From NCBI GenBank assembly GCA_020226215.1, contig CM035235.1, positions 8,755,151-8,819,150 on the forward strand: DNA of 64,000 nt, given 5' to 3'. Shown piece by piece: positions 36,801 to 49,559 of this stretch (its first letter is position 1; the number at the start of each line of letters is the position of its first letter). Made by a program: the position numbers and the translations under genes. The stretch is from Sindora glabra (Eukaryota > Streptophyta > Magnoliopsida > Fabales > Fabaceae). The notes under the pieces were generated by a model. That model was not told the DNA's origin, made no database searches, and worked only from the letters and a program-made list of their open reading frames with translations.

Positions 36801-39800
36801 TGAATTGTGGACATTTACCATTTGTTTTAAATCTTGGTTTTCATTCTGCATTAAAATGGAAGCATTTATAATTATAATAAATTATTAATATTACTAGAAA
36901 GAAACCTGTGCGATGCATGTGTTTATACATAATTTATTATGTAATCAAAAAATTATAAAATTTGTATGGATTTCAAAAAAAAAATATTTTGTTTTATGAA
37001 AGAAATAAAGTTATAAAAAGCTTAATAGTTGTTTTATTGAAAGCCTTATTCCATCAACCGTATAAGAAATACTATCATACATTTGATATATTATATCTAA
37101 TCATTAGTGATTTAACACAAATATAAATAAATAAATTTTTAAAAAAATTCATAATCAATTCAAAACTGTTTAGTTTAGAATTAAATTTTATTTATATGAT
37201 TAAACATAAAAAAATTTCCAATTATATATGAACAATTGTTTTAGGTGAATAATAATCTCATTTTAGTAAGTGAATAATATATAAAAAAATACTCAGTAGG
37301 AACAACATTTTTGTATTATATATCCATAATCATCAACCAATGTTTAATAATATCAAATATGATAAATATAATTGCAATGAAATTACTACGCATCCATATT
37401 CATTTGTCATATGCAGTCAATAAAAACCAATAGCATCTTTTGGAACACAGGTTTCATACAATTTTAAAATATATTATAAATTAAATTAAATATTAAAAAT
37501 ATCATAAACCAAAAAGTGGAATGATTGAAACTGAAAGTGATAATATAATGAGACAAACATCTAATCTGTGATTTTTGGCATAGTAAGATATCCAATATTA
37601 TAATAAAGTTTATTTCAAATTAAAAAGAGATGGTCATAAATATCTGGAGAAAGAAAGATGGTGGTTCAGAAACAAAATTAAAAGAAAAACAAATTAAAAA
37701 ATAAAGACGGTTACAAACACGGGGAGAGGAATAGTTAAAAAATAAATAAATAAATTAAAAAAAGAGGTGGTTTGTAATTTTAAATTGACCCAAAAACAGA
37801 AGGTTAGAGAAAGGGAGTGTGGTGGTTATAAAAAAATCCAAAAAAAAATTGAAGGAAAAAAGATCCACTTGCGCGAGTACAAATAAGAAAGGTACGCTCT
37901 CTCTGAGTGCAACTTTAAGAAGAGATTTATTATAATAAAGGACTTGACTTATGAATTTAAGTCAATCTCAAACCAAAAGTTACTGTACAAAACCAGGGTT
38001 ATCTAAATCTTTGAAGAATCCTATATGAGAAGATAACATTACAAGTAAATCAGATCAACAGATAACAGAAAAAGAAAAATAAAGACAACTTGAGATAATC
38101 AAGCATAAGAAAATCCTCTTCCCACCGCAACAATTTATCATAGATACAAGACAACTATATAAAATCCTTCCAGTTGATACCTGACTCCTGCGATAGTGTA
38201 GCTTCTGCCCAATCCTAATAATTTTCTCAAAATGAGACCTGAGGGTTTCCTCCTCCATTGGTCCTTGCAATCGTTGAAACAACTGCCTAGCACTGCCCTG
38301 CAAATGTTACAACAAGTCTAAACAATCAAAGCCTCAAAACCTATACCAACCTTGCATGGTTCCACTAATGAGTGTAAACAAAATATCCAATTAAAATCAA
38401 TAAAGAAATTCCTGCCTTTGGAATTCCAGGTAGTGTAGATGGATAAGACTGAGATGACCCTGAATCTTCAGCACTATCAGCACCATCCCCAGAACTTTTA
38501 TCCATTAAGATCTTATGGCGCTCTTTGCATTCTTTTGGCTTCCGAAAGATACACTAGAAGTTATGGAACATTTCATGATATCAGGTCTGTGTAAAACCAA
38601 ATTATATGCCAATTTATCCAATCAAAATAAATTTTTCCCCCAAAAAAAAATTCAGTCTCTCAACAAAGAGCACAGCACAGTTGCAAAAGATATTAAAAAG
38701 AAAAAACCAACCTTCTGACCAGATGGCAAATACCAAATCAGATAGAACTGTTGAGGGGTTTTCATATATACCTTAAATTGGAGAGCACTGTTGATGGCAT
38801 CGCTTACAAGTTCCCAGTTTGGACCCATGTCATGTACAAGGACCACAAGTGCCTACAATGAGGACAAGATAAAATGGAACCTCTGTTAGGCACTTAATCA
38901 TAATAAAGGAGCAACTATTGCAGAAAGGAACAAATTTAAGACAACTAATGAGGTCCAAATGACCTGGTCTTCAAATAGCGACCAAGGACTTCCCAAACCT
39001 GGCTGTCCAGCAGATATCTATAAAAAAATTCAGAAAAAAAATCAGAAAGATAATTTGCTAGCACTTGACGTCAATGTAGATAACAAAACTACCTTCAGTG
39101 CCTTAGCTTTCCGGCCCCTATCTCGCCCACTTATAATTCTGATAAACTTACTTTGATTGGACATGTTACTCATTTGTGATGCAGCAGGGGAAGGAATGGA
39201 ACCAGTCATAGGAGCAATGTTGTCCAAATTGTTATCAGGTGGTTGCTTCATTATCTTTAGCTTCTTCGCATTATGTTGCCCATACAGACCTTCAGAACAG
39301 GATAGTTGAATGTGTAAAGAATAAATAAAAAAGGATGTTGACTATGAAGTAAAAGCTCTAACACAGGACTTATACCACTACTTCCATTGGATTCAAAATT
39401 ATGGCTGTCCAATCTCTTAAGGTAATGATCCCTCTGCAGTGAAAGGGAAACAGAGGATAACTAAGTCAGAAAACAAACCACAGTTAACTCTGTCAAGAAT
39501 GGGTCCAAAACTGTTCTATGCAATGACTAGAAAATACTGAGAACTTAACCTGCAAAAATACTACATCAAGTCATCGTAAATCTTTGAAGTTTGAATTTTT
39601 GAAAGATTTTTTTCTCAATAATTTGTTCACAATAATCTTATAAAAAGGTTCAAACGCCCAGGCATGCCCTCATAGTATGCCATGAGAAAAAAGTGAAATT
39701 CTTAATACAGCATACACTAGCCAAATTTAAACAAACAGCACTGTTTCAGGATAAAAATTTCATGCTTTCCCCATCATTACAGAGGAAAGATATGGATATC

Positions 39801-42800
39801 ACAGCAAGGAAATTCTGATACATCATGTAAAAAGTCACCTGTTCATTTAGAACAGAATCCAACTGCCATCCCTGATCATAAGCAGAACCCTGTAGAGATA
39901 ATCATTAGGCAAACTATATACAATAAAAGATAAAAAAAATCCACGTCTCCAGGGGAAACCACACCTTTGAGTCACTGGAAAATATAAATCAATTATTACC
40001 AGGTTCTTTGCCTTCTTCTTCTTTTTAGTTTTAAAGGATGTTTCTGCACAGTCATAAGGAAACTGCCTTTCAAAGTCTCCACCAGAATCCACCTCCACAC
40101 TTTTCTGGATCTGTGACCCACCATGCAAAGTACTCTGATCATCCTGAAAGGAATTAGTATCTCCACTTGAAGCATCAGTCTTAGCTTGAGCCTGCCCTGC
40201 ACCAATGGCACCAGCCATGAAAGGACTAATAACTCTCTGCCTAGGAGCTGTGCGCACCCGTTTTCTTATTGGCCCAACATTTAAACTTGCAGGCCTTTTT
40301 CCAATTAGCATGGATTGCTGAGTTCCAGTTGCATAGTGTCCATAAGGCACCTCAGCCCCAATTTCAGAGGACCTTGGAATGTGAGACTTCATCATATGTC
40401 TATGTTTCTTTTGCACAGACCTTGATGATTTGATACCCTCGTAAACACCATGTGAGTAGCAAGTGCCAGTTTCGCCTTCTTCCTCCTCATATGCCATCTC
40501 TTCAGGTCCAAAATCTACATTTTGATTGGTAAAAGAAAATTGTAACAAGTTCCAGACTAAATTAACAGAGAACTTCTGAATCAAAATATAAATAGTCCCA
40601 ACATTACCTGTTATGGCATCAAGCATGAATGTCTCGCTTTCCCCTCGAATGCTAGTCCCAGTTTTCTGAAAATTTTGAATGTATTAGTACTGGAATCCAT
40701 ATAAAATGAAAGTTCACTGACTACCAGAACCAATAATGCTAGAAGGAGGTAAAAAACAAATTCCCAGCTAAATATGTCCCAGCATTGACATCTGGAACTA
40801 ATAAGTAAATCTTAGGTATGGTGAGTACCAATGCAGGTCATATCATTGCCACAAACCATATATTCCAACCAGAAGGGATAAAAAAACACTACAAAAGATA
40901 CCTATGGTCATTGATTTACCTCACACTGTAGGAAATGAGATTCAACAGATTTTCTGTATGCTTCCATTGCATTAGAAGGAACCGTGTAGAAAAGAGTTTC
41001 CTGCCAATTTAAAATGTGTGTTATTTACATACAAGATAATGAATAAATTGTAGAACTAATCCACGAAAATCATCTGTTGAGTCATCCAATAGTGCAAAGA
41101 TGAAGTTAACACATGCAATGGAACCCCAAAAATAAACAAATAAAAAACCATGACAGGGATATACATGTTTATGCAAAGTGACAAATGACAGAGAGACACA
41201 AGTCAAAAACATCCACATCAACATGATAACCAAATGCTTAAAAGGTAATTTAGCCCATACTTCTGTCAGATGATCCTCCCACGACATGTCCATAGTGCCC
41301 AAATCAGATAGTCTCTCAGGTGTCACAGGTGCTACTGCCTGAGAGGAAATTCCATGCAAGCTATTATACTTCAAAAATCTCAAAGCATAAGCTTGCACTT
41401 TAGGTGTAACACTTTTTCTTGGATGTTGTCCCTCCAAGTCTTTGCTTGTCTCCTGATCCAACCCAACAACATTACAGTATCAGTAACAAACAGCTCACAA
41501 TGTGCAACATTAGATCAAAAGGCAAAAGTTGAACCTTGTGTCTCAAGTTTTCCACATTTAATTATCAAGTGTCACTTGTTCCTAAAAGCTTTAAGAGGAT
41601 TGGAGGACCAAGAACAGTTTTAATGTAACTCTAACAATGGTTCATATATCTAAAAATACTTTGTATGCAATAACTCTGAACCTTCGACAATTCAAGCTAG
41701 TGTTGAAAACAAGATGCCAACAGACAGATGAGCGTATCAGCATAGAATGAAAATAATACTCAAACATAAAGAAGCAACAAGAATAAGTAGTTAGAACCAA
41801 CATACTATGTGCAGATATTGAATAGTTCTGAAACAACACATTCAAGTTAAACCACCACAGGCAGTAAACATATCCAGATTTAATATTATTCTCCACATGT
41901 AAGAACACAAAATGCACTCTGAAATATGATTTTAGTATGCTAGATTATTTATCATAAATTATAGGAACACCCAATTGTATTGAGCATTATAATCATGAAG
42001 TCATCCCACTTGTGCAAATTATTAGTTAGAATGTCAACATATGAAAGCTATTGAGGCGTTGTTTGCCAAGCATATCCAACTCTATGCAATATATAGAGAC
42101 TGGTGCAGGGTTACAAGAAGCTTATCCTCTAATCAACTTCTGCAAATTAATATAGTTCATCAACTATTGAAAGCAACACAGATACTATTGCCAAACATGA
42201 CCAATTGTATGCAATACATATTGAAGAGTCAGTCGGGAAGAGAAAATATCTGATCAACTCTTTCTGTTTCACATGGTTACAAAGTCCACAGATAAAAGGC
42301 AATACATGCTATGCGTGTGTATATAGATATCAAATATATCAATTGGGTAGATAAAAGTAGCAATATTTTCATTCCCAAATGGGATTTTCGGCAATTAAAT
42401 CATATTTAAAAAAAGATCATATGTAACAATTATGTCAGGGTACTGACAGAAGTAGTGGCCAACAGAGGATATCCCAATTAATTTTTGTTAGATAGGGTAC
42501 AGGACTGCAGTGCATTACCAACATCAAATAGGAATTTCTCTTGTCACTAGAATCTTCATCTATGTCAACTTTCCCAGACTCAACTCTACGATCAATGCAG
42601 TTAATGCCAGGATCAGCATTGTCTAGAAGAAGCTCAACCGAATGCCAAAACTGCATGACAGCCTTTGCCATGGTGTGAGCCAAAGCTTTAATCCCCCAAT
42701 TTTTGTTTTGCTCTTCAAATCTCAACCGAGACATAAAAGCAGCTCGATGGCACAATTGTGCAGCAGCATGTGCCTTCCAAATACGCTCCTATAAGCAAAT

Positions 42801-45800
42801 TTAAAAAAGGAAAAATAAAGAATCAAATAAACCCTTAAAACAATATAATATAATATTAATTATATTAGTTATAACAACCATAATTTATCATCTTTTGCTC
42901 AAAAAGATGCCAACTTTTCTTGGAATTATAACTTCAACCAGAATCCTAATGAAAGAGAGACATCTGATTTGATGGTTTTAATTAGCCTTTTTTTTTTTTT
43001 TTCATTTTTCAAGTATCCCCAATAGACCTGTTTAGCCTATATTCTCTGGTATGTTCACTAGTCAATCATGCTCTAATTTTTTGGTCCAGAACCCTTCAAG
43101 TCTTAATTTGCCTTTTCTTATTACATTTTCAAAGATTAATACTCCTTCTAAGGTTAAAGCTTTTGTTTGAACCACAGTTTTGAACAAAGTCACAAAGTCA
43201 CCACTAATGATATGCTAAAAGCATGCACAGACTTTATAAAGCTTTGTCCCTGTATATGTGTTTGATTTGTCCTAAAAGTTTGGAGACTATTAGTCACTTG
43301 TTGCTGCATTGTGAGATGCTTGGCTGTTAGGGAATAACCTTCTCTTTGTTTGGGATTCCATGGGATTGTCTAGATACCTTGGACATATTCTTTTCATATT
43401 CATATTGTGTTATTGGAAATAACAATGAAAAAACAGCATTGTGGGAGGTTGCAAGACTTGTTTTGTGGCCCGCATATGGATGAAACAAAATACAAGATTT
43501 TTTTAAACAGCAACGTCAACCTATCTTCTTGGTATGGTATATGATTACATTTGTTGCTTCAATTTGGCTTATAGGTCGTGGTTTCTTCCAAGGGATAAAG
43601 TTTGACTGATTTGCAAAGGGATTGGGAATCTGTTCTAGGACTTCGATTGGGAGGCTTCTTGGTTATATTTTTATGTAAATTTTAATCTTTTATGTTTTTC
43701 AATTCCGAGGATTAGTCATCCTCTTTTCCTGTACTCTTCTTCCTTCTTTTCATAATATTTTCTTTTTCTATCAAAAACAAATTACATTGACTACTAAGAA
43801 TCAAAAGATAGGAAGAGGGAAAAATGAGAGAAATCACTCATAGGACTATAAAATAGAACCTGTGCAAAATCATTTGCCAACCATGCCATTTCCTCAAGGA
43901 CAAAATCCCAATGAGATTTCTGGCGGCTCTGTGTGGGTAAAACACGAATAGATAACTCAGCAATCCTCTTCCGTTTGGCCTGCTAAGAATATGATCAGAC
44001 AATCACAGTTCAGCAGGAAAGGGTAAACTCTACCCCCAAATTGGTGAAATATAGGACATTAATCAGTAAAAATGATTTTAAAAGAAAAAATGAGGACCTC
44101 TATAATCTGAGCCTCTTCCAAAATAGAATCTTCACGTGCCTTGTTTGACAATATCATGTGGTGACTAGAACATGGTTGGCAGCCAGACGTTGAAGTAGAA
44201 GCCTTTTCAGCCTGCGGAAGCTCACTGTTTGACACATCAATAGGCCCCTCAGGTCTCCCACAGCAGTTGTCTTTATCAGAGTTCAAATGACCCAGCAAGA
44301 CAGTGCAGTCATTACGTTGCCCTACAATAGTATTGGAAGAATCATTCACCTGATTTTGCACCAGAGTGCGGCTATTATTCTTATCTTCCTCAGCTTTGAC
44401 AACATTATCAGCACCTGAATGGTTTTGATGATCAGCATCAGGTCCATTCTTATCAGTAGCAACAATTCCACCATTGTTCGTATTGTTCCATCCTTTCACA
44501 ACTTCACAACCAGATAAGTTTTGTTTCTTCTCAAATTCTAATGTTTGTTCCATAGCAGTTCCATTAGCATCAACATTCTTTGTATTTGCATGCATATCAC
44601 TATCACTATATACATCTCTACCTAAGTTAGCTTGCATACAGGAATCCAACTCAAAATTCTTCATGCCTGATGCAGCAGCACAGCTACTTTGCCCTTGATT
44701 TTGCAAACAATTACTATCTAATTTTATGTTGCCAAACCCATTTTGCTGACCAGAACATGTTTCATTTTCGACTTCAAGATCAGCTGAAGCTACTGGCTCC
44801 CTTTCTTCAACTACATTAGCTTCCCCAGAATCCATGACAACAGGGTTTTGTGCTGTATCATCTTGAGATGGTACAGTATGTGGATCTTCCTTAGAATTTA
44901 TTGCTAAGGTAATATTCATCTTATCAGCAGTTACACTGTTGCCGCAAGCAGTTTGATGAGCCCGGACACCATGCAAATCATTATCTAACAGAGTTTTAGG
45001 ATCTTTTGCAACCATACTGCCATTTACACTTGCAGATTTTGGCTTTAAATCAGAAGGCAAAATATGGTCTTTTTGGTTGTTTTTATCCGGAACCAACCCC
45101 TTCACATCCCGAGAACCCCCCCGAGAAGCATGATTTGGTCTGGACCTATTCCTTCGCTCATATGGGCGGAAAATGGCAGAATCATCTGACTCCTTAACAT
45201 TTTGACTCCCATCAATTCGGGAAGACTGCTCAGATCGAGTAACATTTTTCCTTTTATTCAAATGCAGAGATCTCTTGCCACTTTCAGGTAACTCATTTTC
45301 ACCTTCAAAAAGTAAGAGATTATCAGCAGTATTAGGTTCATTAACTGAAGCAGCCCCTGGTCTGGCACTGCTGTCAACAGAGTCACCATGAGGGGAGGCG
45401 GTCAATGCAACACTACATTTTGCTTCACTGCAGTGACAACAAGTGAGGGATTACAATTCACAAACAAGGAGTAAATTGGGCAAGAAAATAAAGGTGGGAA
45501 ACACAAGAAAGAAATCACCAACCTGTTCAGAAACAGATCATGATGATGATCAGTGAGGGAAGTAGACTGGACACTAACTGAAGAAGCATTCCCAAACTTG
45601 AAGTCCAAAGGATTACCACCCTGGAATTGAATAGCACAAGTAATCATCATTTACATCAAAGTAGCGGGAATACACCAAAGGCAAAATACAACTCCCAAAC
45701 CTTTTCAAGAAATTCTAGCTCCCTTCTTCTTTCCTCACGAACATCATACTCCTGTCTGTTATCAACATGGAGTAAGTTATTCTCTAAAGCATATGAATAT

Positions 45801-46003
45801 AGTAGTACTCAAAACATTGTCAGACATAGAATGAAAGTTACACAGCATCCCGCCCATCACCTGAGCTCTGCTTGAGCCTTCTCAATTGCTGCTCGGTGAG
45901 GAGAAGTTTTCAAACCAGTACCAACTCCGCCATCAACAACTCCTCCCATGGAATCAACCTCAGCATTTACAAAGAGAGCTGATATTGAATTACCTCCATG
46001 CAT
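33880..46003 (-). CDS. EAF1: Chromatin modification-related protein EAF1 (NuA4 scaffold)
   Basis: EAF1 is the scaffold of the NuA4 histone H4/H2A.Z acetyltransferase complex in the nucleus. Coding exons (5' to 3'): 46003-45861, 45755-45701, 45620-45523, 45427-44098, 43979-43860, 42788-42519, 41452-41261, 41000-40920, 40665-40608, 40514-40000, 39889-39839, 39433-39376, 39289-39093, 39017-38964, 38852-38772, 38553-38416, 38297-38181, 36845-36745, 36537-36334, 36237-35859, 35595-33880. They join in frame to 1985 residues, the usual plant EAF1 size. HSA domain about 563-612 (KSHWDFVLEEMAWLANDFAQ); basic KTKKKKKAKN near 945; SANT domain 1068-1118 (W1068, W1087, then CIFRKPKECKERHK); Gln/Met/Ser-rich tail from about 1415 with Q8 at 1512. 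The start MHGG...VNAEVDSMGGVVDGGVG is typical of the family. All splice sites are GT-AG except one GC-AG (intron 38415-38298). A LINE lies in the intron after exon 5. Confidence 0.94.
35281..35304 (-). repeat. Polyglutamine run in EAF1
   Basis: Mixed CAA/CAG codons encode eight consecutive Gln (residues about 1512-1519) after the conserved AYAIRLAKERQL segment. A second short Q4 run follows. Mixed codons make slippage less likely than a pure repeat would. Confidence 0.85.
36846..38180 (-). other. Largest clean intron inside the EAF1 coding region
   Basis: A 1.3-kb intron between exons 17 and 18, bounded by CAG|GTATCA and AATGCAG|AATG. Its centre is very AT-rich and unlike neighbouring introns, so it may contain a decayed insertion, but I could not identify one. 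Confidence 0.6.
38298..38415 (-). other. GC-AG intron of EAF1
   Basis: Exon 16 ends GGAATTCCAAAG and is followed by GCAGGA rather than GT. Exon 17 starts after ATTTGCAG with GGCAGTGCTAGG. Joining here gives GIPK|GSARQLFQRLQGPMEEE, which agrees with the family. No in-frame GT donor is close enough to replace it. GC-AG introns are a known minor class spliced by the normal spliceosome. Confidence 0.8.
42789..43859 (-). other. EAF1 intron carrying a LINE fragment
   Basis: This intron between exons 5 and 6 splits the HSA domain. Most of its length is foreign: the 3' end of an L1-type LINE in the opposite orientation to EAF1. A T(16) tract lies at about 42987-43002. Confidence 0.75.
43040..43790 (+). 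mobile_element. 5'-truncated L1-type LINE (3' end only)
   Basis: Plus-strand text, with stops, follows the end of a plant LINE reverse transcriptase: NTPSKVKAFV-stop-TT, then a Cys/His segment (SLVAALxDAWLLG, the decayed HLLLHC motif of the zf-RVT domain), KTALWEVARLVLWPAYGWNK (in place of the usual W..WLERN), and IGRGFFQGIKFD. The tail is the typical T/C-rich LINE 3' UTR ending TTTTTCTATCAAAAAC. Only the last 750 bases are present, as is common after incomplete reverse transcription. Confidence 0.75.
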
Positions 46004-46048
46004 TCCACTCCTAAAGTCTACGAGATTCCCCTCCCATTGTAAGAGAAT
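46004..46048 (-). other. EAF1 5' UTR, part adjoining the start codon
   Basis: On the minus strand an acceptor, AATTTGGCAG, precedes ATTCTCTTACAATGGGAGGG and leads to the ATG at 46003. The main frame stays open upstream to 46069, but that part would be intronic if this acceptor is used. Confidence 0.55.
46011..46037 (-). promoter_or_regulatory. Short upstream ORF before the EAF1 start
   Basis: ATGGGAGGGGAATCTCGTAG (continuing ACTTTAG) encodes MGGESRRL and stops 7 bases before the EAF1 ATG. Its start has A at -3 and G at +4, a strong context, whereas the EAF1 ATG has G at -3 and C at +4. Ribosomes would have to scan past it or reinitiate after it, so it could lower EAF1 translation. The function is inferred. 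Confidence 0.5.
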
Positions 46049-47727
46049 CTGCCAAATTTGGCGAAGCAAAAGGGCAAAGAAAGAAACAAGTTACATTTGC
46101 AACTCCTTATATAAACAACCCATTAACACCTCAATACATTTCCATCTCAGTCAAATATCAGTTTATGAACACTGACAAACATAAATAAGAAAAGAACTCC
46201 ACAAGAAGAGGTCCAAAATGGGTGAAATGTTTATCAATGGCAGTTTAAAATCATTACCTAAAGTTCTTTCCAATAAAACAGTGGATTGTCTATCCTAAGC
46301 CAAATTGTAAGACTAAGAAGTCAGAAGGACTATCCAGCAAATAACATAAGCTGCAATGTTTCTCACCGGCTATAAAAAATGGAAGGGCATACAGGTGCTA
46401 ATCACCTAGACACTATCAATGGAAGAAGAAAAATGCTGCTTAAATGAAACAGTGCATAAACTATATTTTCCAGGCAATTATATATCCAGCTTGTCAATTA
46501 AACTCAGGCCTTTCTGCATTTTTTATTTATCAACAATCAACATCAACAATATGGAATAAAAAAAAATGCAAGCAAACAAGGAAGTTGAAACTCATAGAAT
46601 CAGTACTACATTGTCCATGACCATCAGTCAACTTATAAAATTTGGATATAATTCCAAGCTTTCTCCAAATGCTAGGTGGCTTGTGAATAAACAGAAGAAG
46701 AAATTCCAACACATCACATGATCGGGTTTTAAATTTTAATTTTTTTTCTTTTGTTGGGGGGGGGGGGAGTGATCATTATATAAAATTCACACCTCTACAA
46801 CAACGATGATTACCTTTAGGGAAAAGATGGCCGTTACTCAAAATAATAAAATATTGGACTTCCTTTTAGCAATTCGCAACATCAGTTTTCATCCCAAAGA
46901 CTCCGATAAACTAAAGAGATAATAACTTCAAAGGTAAATGCAATTTAAATAGAAACATAGAATGATATTCACCATTCACCCCACAAACGCAGGTGTGCAT
47001 TTTTACCACAGCCGCAAAATTCTCAGAACATATTCTACTAACTTTTTTCTCAACTTGACGATATCAACAAGATAAGTCTTCTCATTATATAGCAGATTAT
47101 ATCATTTATTTAAAAGCACCATAAAACCACCAGAGGATTTCTCAAAATAATGTCCATATTCAAAGCAAGGGAGTACTCTGGTTTGAAAAGTTTGAACGGA
47201 AGAGAAAACGATGCACGCATTGTAGAAAGTTCAAAAGTGCCCACACATTTCAAAAGGTTCCAATTATTAGCCCAAAAAACAGTAGTAGATTCATGAAATA
47301 CCATCCGCTATGTTAATTCATACGTAAGCTGGGCAGCTATTGCATGTATGAAGGTTGCCGCCAATACTTCCCTTCAAATTTTAAAACTGGCATCACGAAC
47401 ATGCATTTGTACTTAAAATTACTAGATTACCGTCTAAAGAAATGCATTCCAGGTTGTTTCCAGATATAGGCAGACAAATTCCCGGCATTTAATAATACAT
47501 TAATGTCACAGTAATAGACAGACGCGCTTCAGGCATGACCCAGAAGGCAATCCCTTACAATGCATAACCTAGTATTAACGGAAAACAATTTAGCACAATT
47601 TACCCCAACAAATTAGAACCCTAATCACATCCACCAGTCACGAATTTCCACATTGGTAAGATTCTAGGGTTTCCCGGACCAAGCAAACATGCCCCCCAAA
47701 AACCAACAATTAGGATAAGAAGAACAC
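46049..47727 (-). other. Probable 5' UTR intron of EAF1
   Basis: Bounded by the donor GGATTCAG|GTGTTC (exon end 47728) and the acceptor before 46048. No coding frame is supported inside. A T(8)CT(4)GTTG(12) tract lies at about 46740-46767. Long leader introns are common in plant chromatin genes. Confidence 0.5.
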
Positions 47728-47900
47728 CTGAATCCAAAACAGAATCACGAAATTGGTTGCTAGGGCACAACTTGAGACACTAACAGGCCTTCCCTCCTTG
47801 AAAATTTTCTCTCCTAGGGTTTTGGAAAAGGGCAGTCTCCTTTTAGCGAAACGAGCATGAACTAGCCCTAAACTGCAACATTTGGTGGAAAATGTAAACC
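47728..47900 (-). other. Probable first, non-coding exon of EAF1
   Basis: The sequence on the minus strand (CTAGGAGAGAAAATTTTCAA and following) is less AT-rich than its surroundings and contains CCAAAACCCTAG, a plant leader-type motif. It ends at a good donor. The transcription start is estimated. Confidence 0.4.
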
Positions 47901-48516
47901 ATGGAAGCGTTATTGAGTGCTGGTGTGGGATCGTCAGTCGCTAATTTCGTGTTTCTGTGAACAAAAACAAGTCTCGTGGGAGTTTTTTTTTCCTTGGTCT
48001 CTCTATTTCTGCAAACAAGTTGGTGCTGCTGTTCTTCGTGGAGAGGGACTATGCGACCTCTGCGAGTAGTAGTGGGCTGGGCATGAAGACGACGATGGAG
48101 AAGGCTTTGAGAAATTGGACGTCCGTTTTGGGCTTTTCTTAAATTCTTTTTATTATTCGTACAAGAAGACGAAGAACTAGGGATTAAGTGATTATATGTT
48201 ATATTATATTATATATTATATATTTATATTATATTTATTTATGATATAATGTAATTTTATAACCTAAACGATAAAACTTTCTAGATCAGTTAATTATGTT
48301 AATTTACTAATTATCTTTAATTTTTTGTACAAGAAAAGGTGAATGTAGTTTACATTGGTATTTTTGCGTGTTTTTCCTGTATGGTATTTTGGTAGCAATG
48401 ATTTGTTCGCATTCAAACGGAAAAGTTAATGATAAAAAAGGAAAAAAAAAGATAGATGAGTCCTTGATTGTTCTTTAACAAAAAGTATTGAAGGTTAGAT
48501 TTAGGGTCCAAAAGAT
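47901..48516. other. EAF1 promoter side / intergenic
   Basis: No TATA box can be placed with confidence. A 61-codon frame at 47957-48142 (+) has no recognisable domain and is not called as a gene. TATATTATATT-rich DNA lies at about 48195-48250. Confidence 0.4.
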
Positions 48517-48519
48517 TTA

Positions 48520-49262
48520 GGATCTGTTTGGACGGAGGGAAATAAATTTTTGAAATTTATTTTTCAACTCTTCTCTATTTGAATATTCAAAAATTTTGGT
48601 TAATAGAAAAATAAATTATAATCAACTAAAAAGTTGTATTATTTTTTAGAAAAGCAACTTCCCATTTTGAAAAACGGAATTCATTTTCTTTATTACTTAG
48701 TACATTCATATCTGAGCCCAAACTTTCTGCTTTCTTACCTTATTATGCAATCATGATCACCAACAGAATTTATTTTTATTTATTAAATATTTTCATGATG
48801 GATACTCTATTTTTATTTTTATAAATTCTATTTTTATTTATTAAAGTCCAAGTGCACATTTCATGCAATATTCACTTAAATATTCTCCCTTTCTTCCTCG
48901 TAATTGATGCTCAATTATATAATATTTCACAATAATTAATTAAATTAATTATGTGAATCTATGTATAAGATTTTGTAATACTTTTAATATATATTTTATT
49001 ATTGGAGATTAATCTTCATTGGATTATTAAGTACTAAGAATGATAAAAATTTCATTAAAAAAATTCTTTTTTTAAAAGTACATAAAATTATAATAATTTC
49101 GATTTACTTTAAATGAAATTAATTTTTCTTTATGCACCAAATACTAGAAAATATTTTTTCTTTGTGCACTAAACAACAGAAAATCAATTCATTTCTCATA
49201 AATATGTTTTCTTAAAAAAGCATTTTCTAAAAATTCTATTTTTTCCTAAATCAAATGGACCC
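48520..49262. mobile_element. TTA-flanked Tourist-like element, second family
   Basis: TTA duplications at 48517-48519 and 49263-49265 flank inverted ends GGATCTGTTTGGACGGAGGG (left) and GGGTCCATTTGATTTAGGA (right, read inward). The 743-base body is AT-rich, with no coding frame and no match to the ATT-core family at 32593 and 52202. It is placed as PIF/Harbinger-like on duplication length and end type. Confidence 0.55.
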
Positions 49263-49265
49263 TTA

Positions 49266-49559
49266 GATTTAATTATAATTATAATATAATTTTTATATTC
49301 TTAATATACAAATTAATTTTTATAATCCCTTCATAATATAATATTATATTTTGGTCTTTCTAACATATTCATTAGATCACATTTAATTTGCATTAGTAAT
49401 TTTAATCAAATTGAAGACTAAATATTATGCTTGAATGATGTAAATAAGCACAAAATTATATGTAGATAATAAAATGAAAATGAATCTTTGCCATATTTAG
49501 GTGAAGAATTCAAGAATTTTCCAATACCCTAATCACCTCCTCTTAATTACTCTAATCTA
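49266..49559. other. AT-rich spacer
   Basis: No feature seen. Confidence 0.5.

Noticed and set aside
41021..42253. Several frames in EAF1 introns
   Set aside because: Each extends a real exon into an intron or lies fully in an intron; splice sites and protein similarity exclude the extra part.
47957..48142. 61-codon plus frame beside the EAF1 promoter
   Set aside because: No family, no splice context and low coding quality; more likely promoter DNA.
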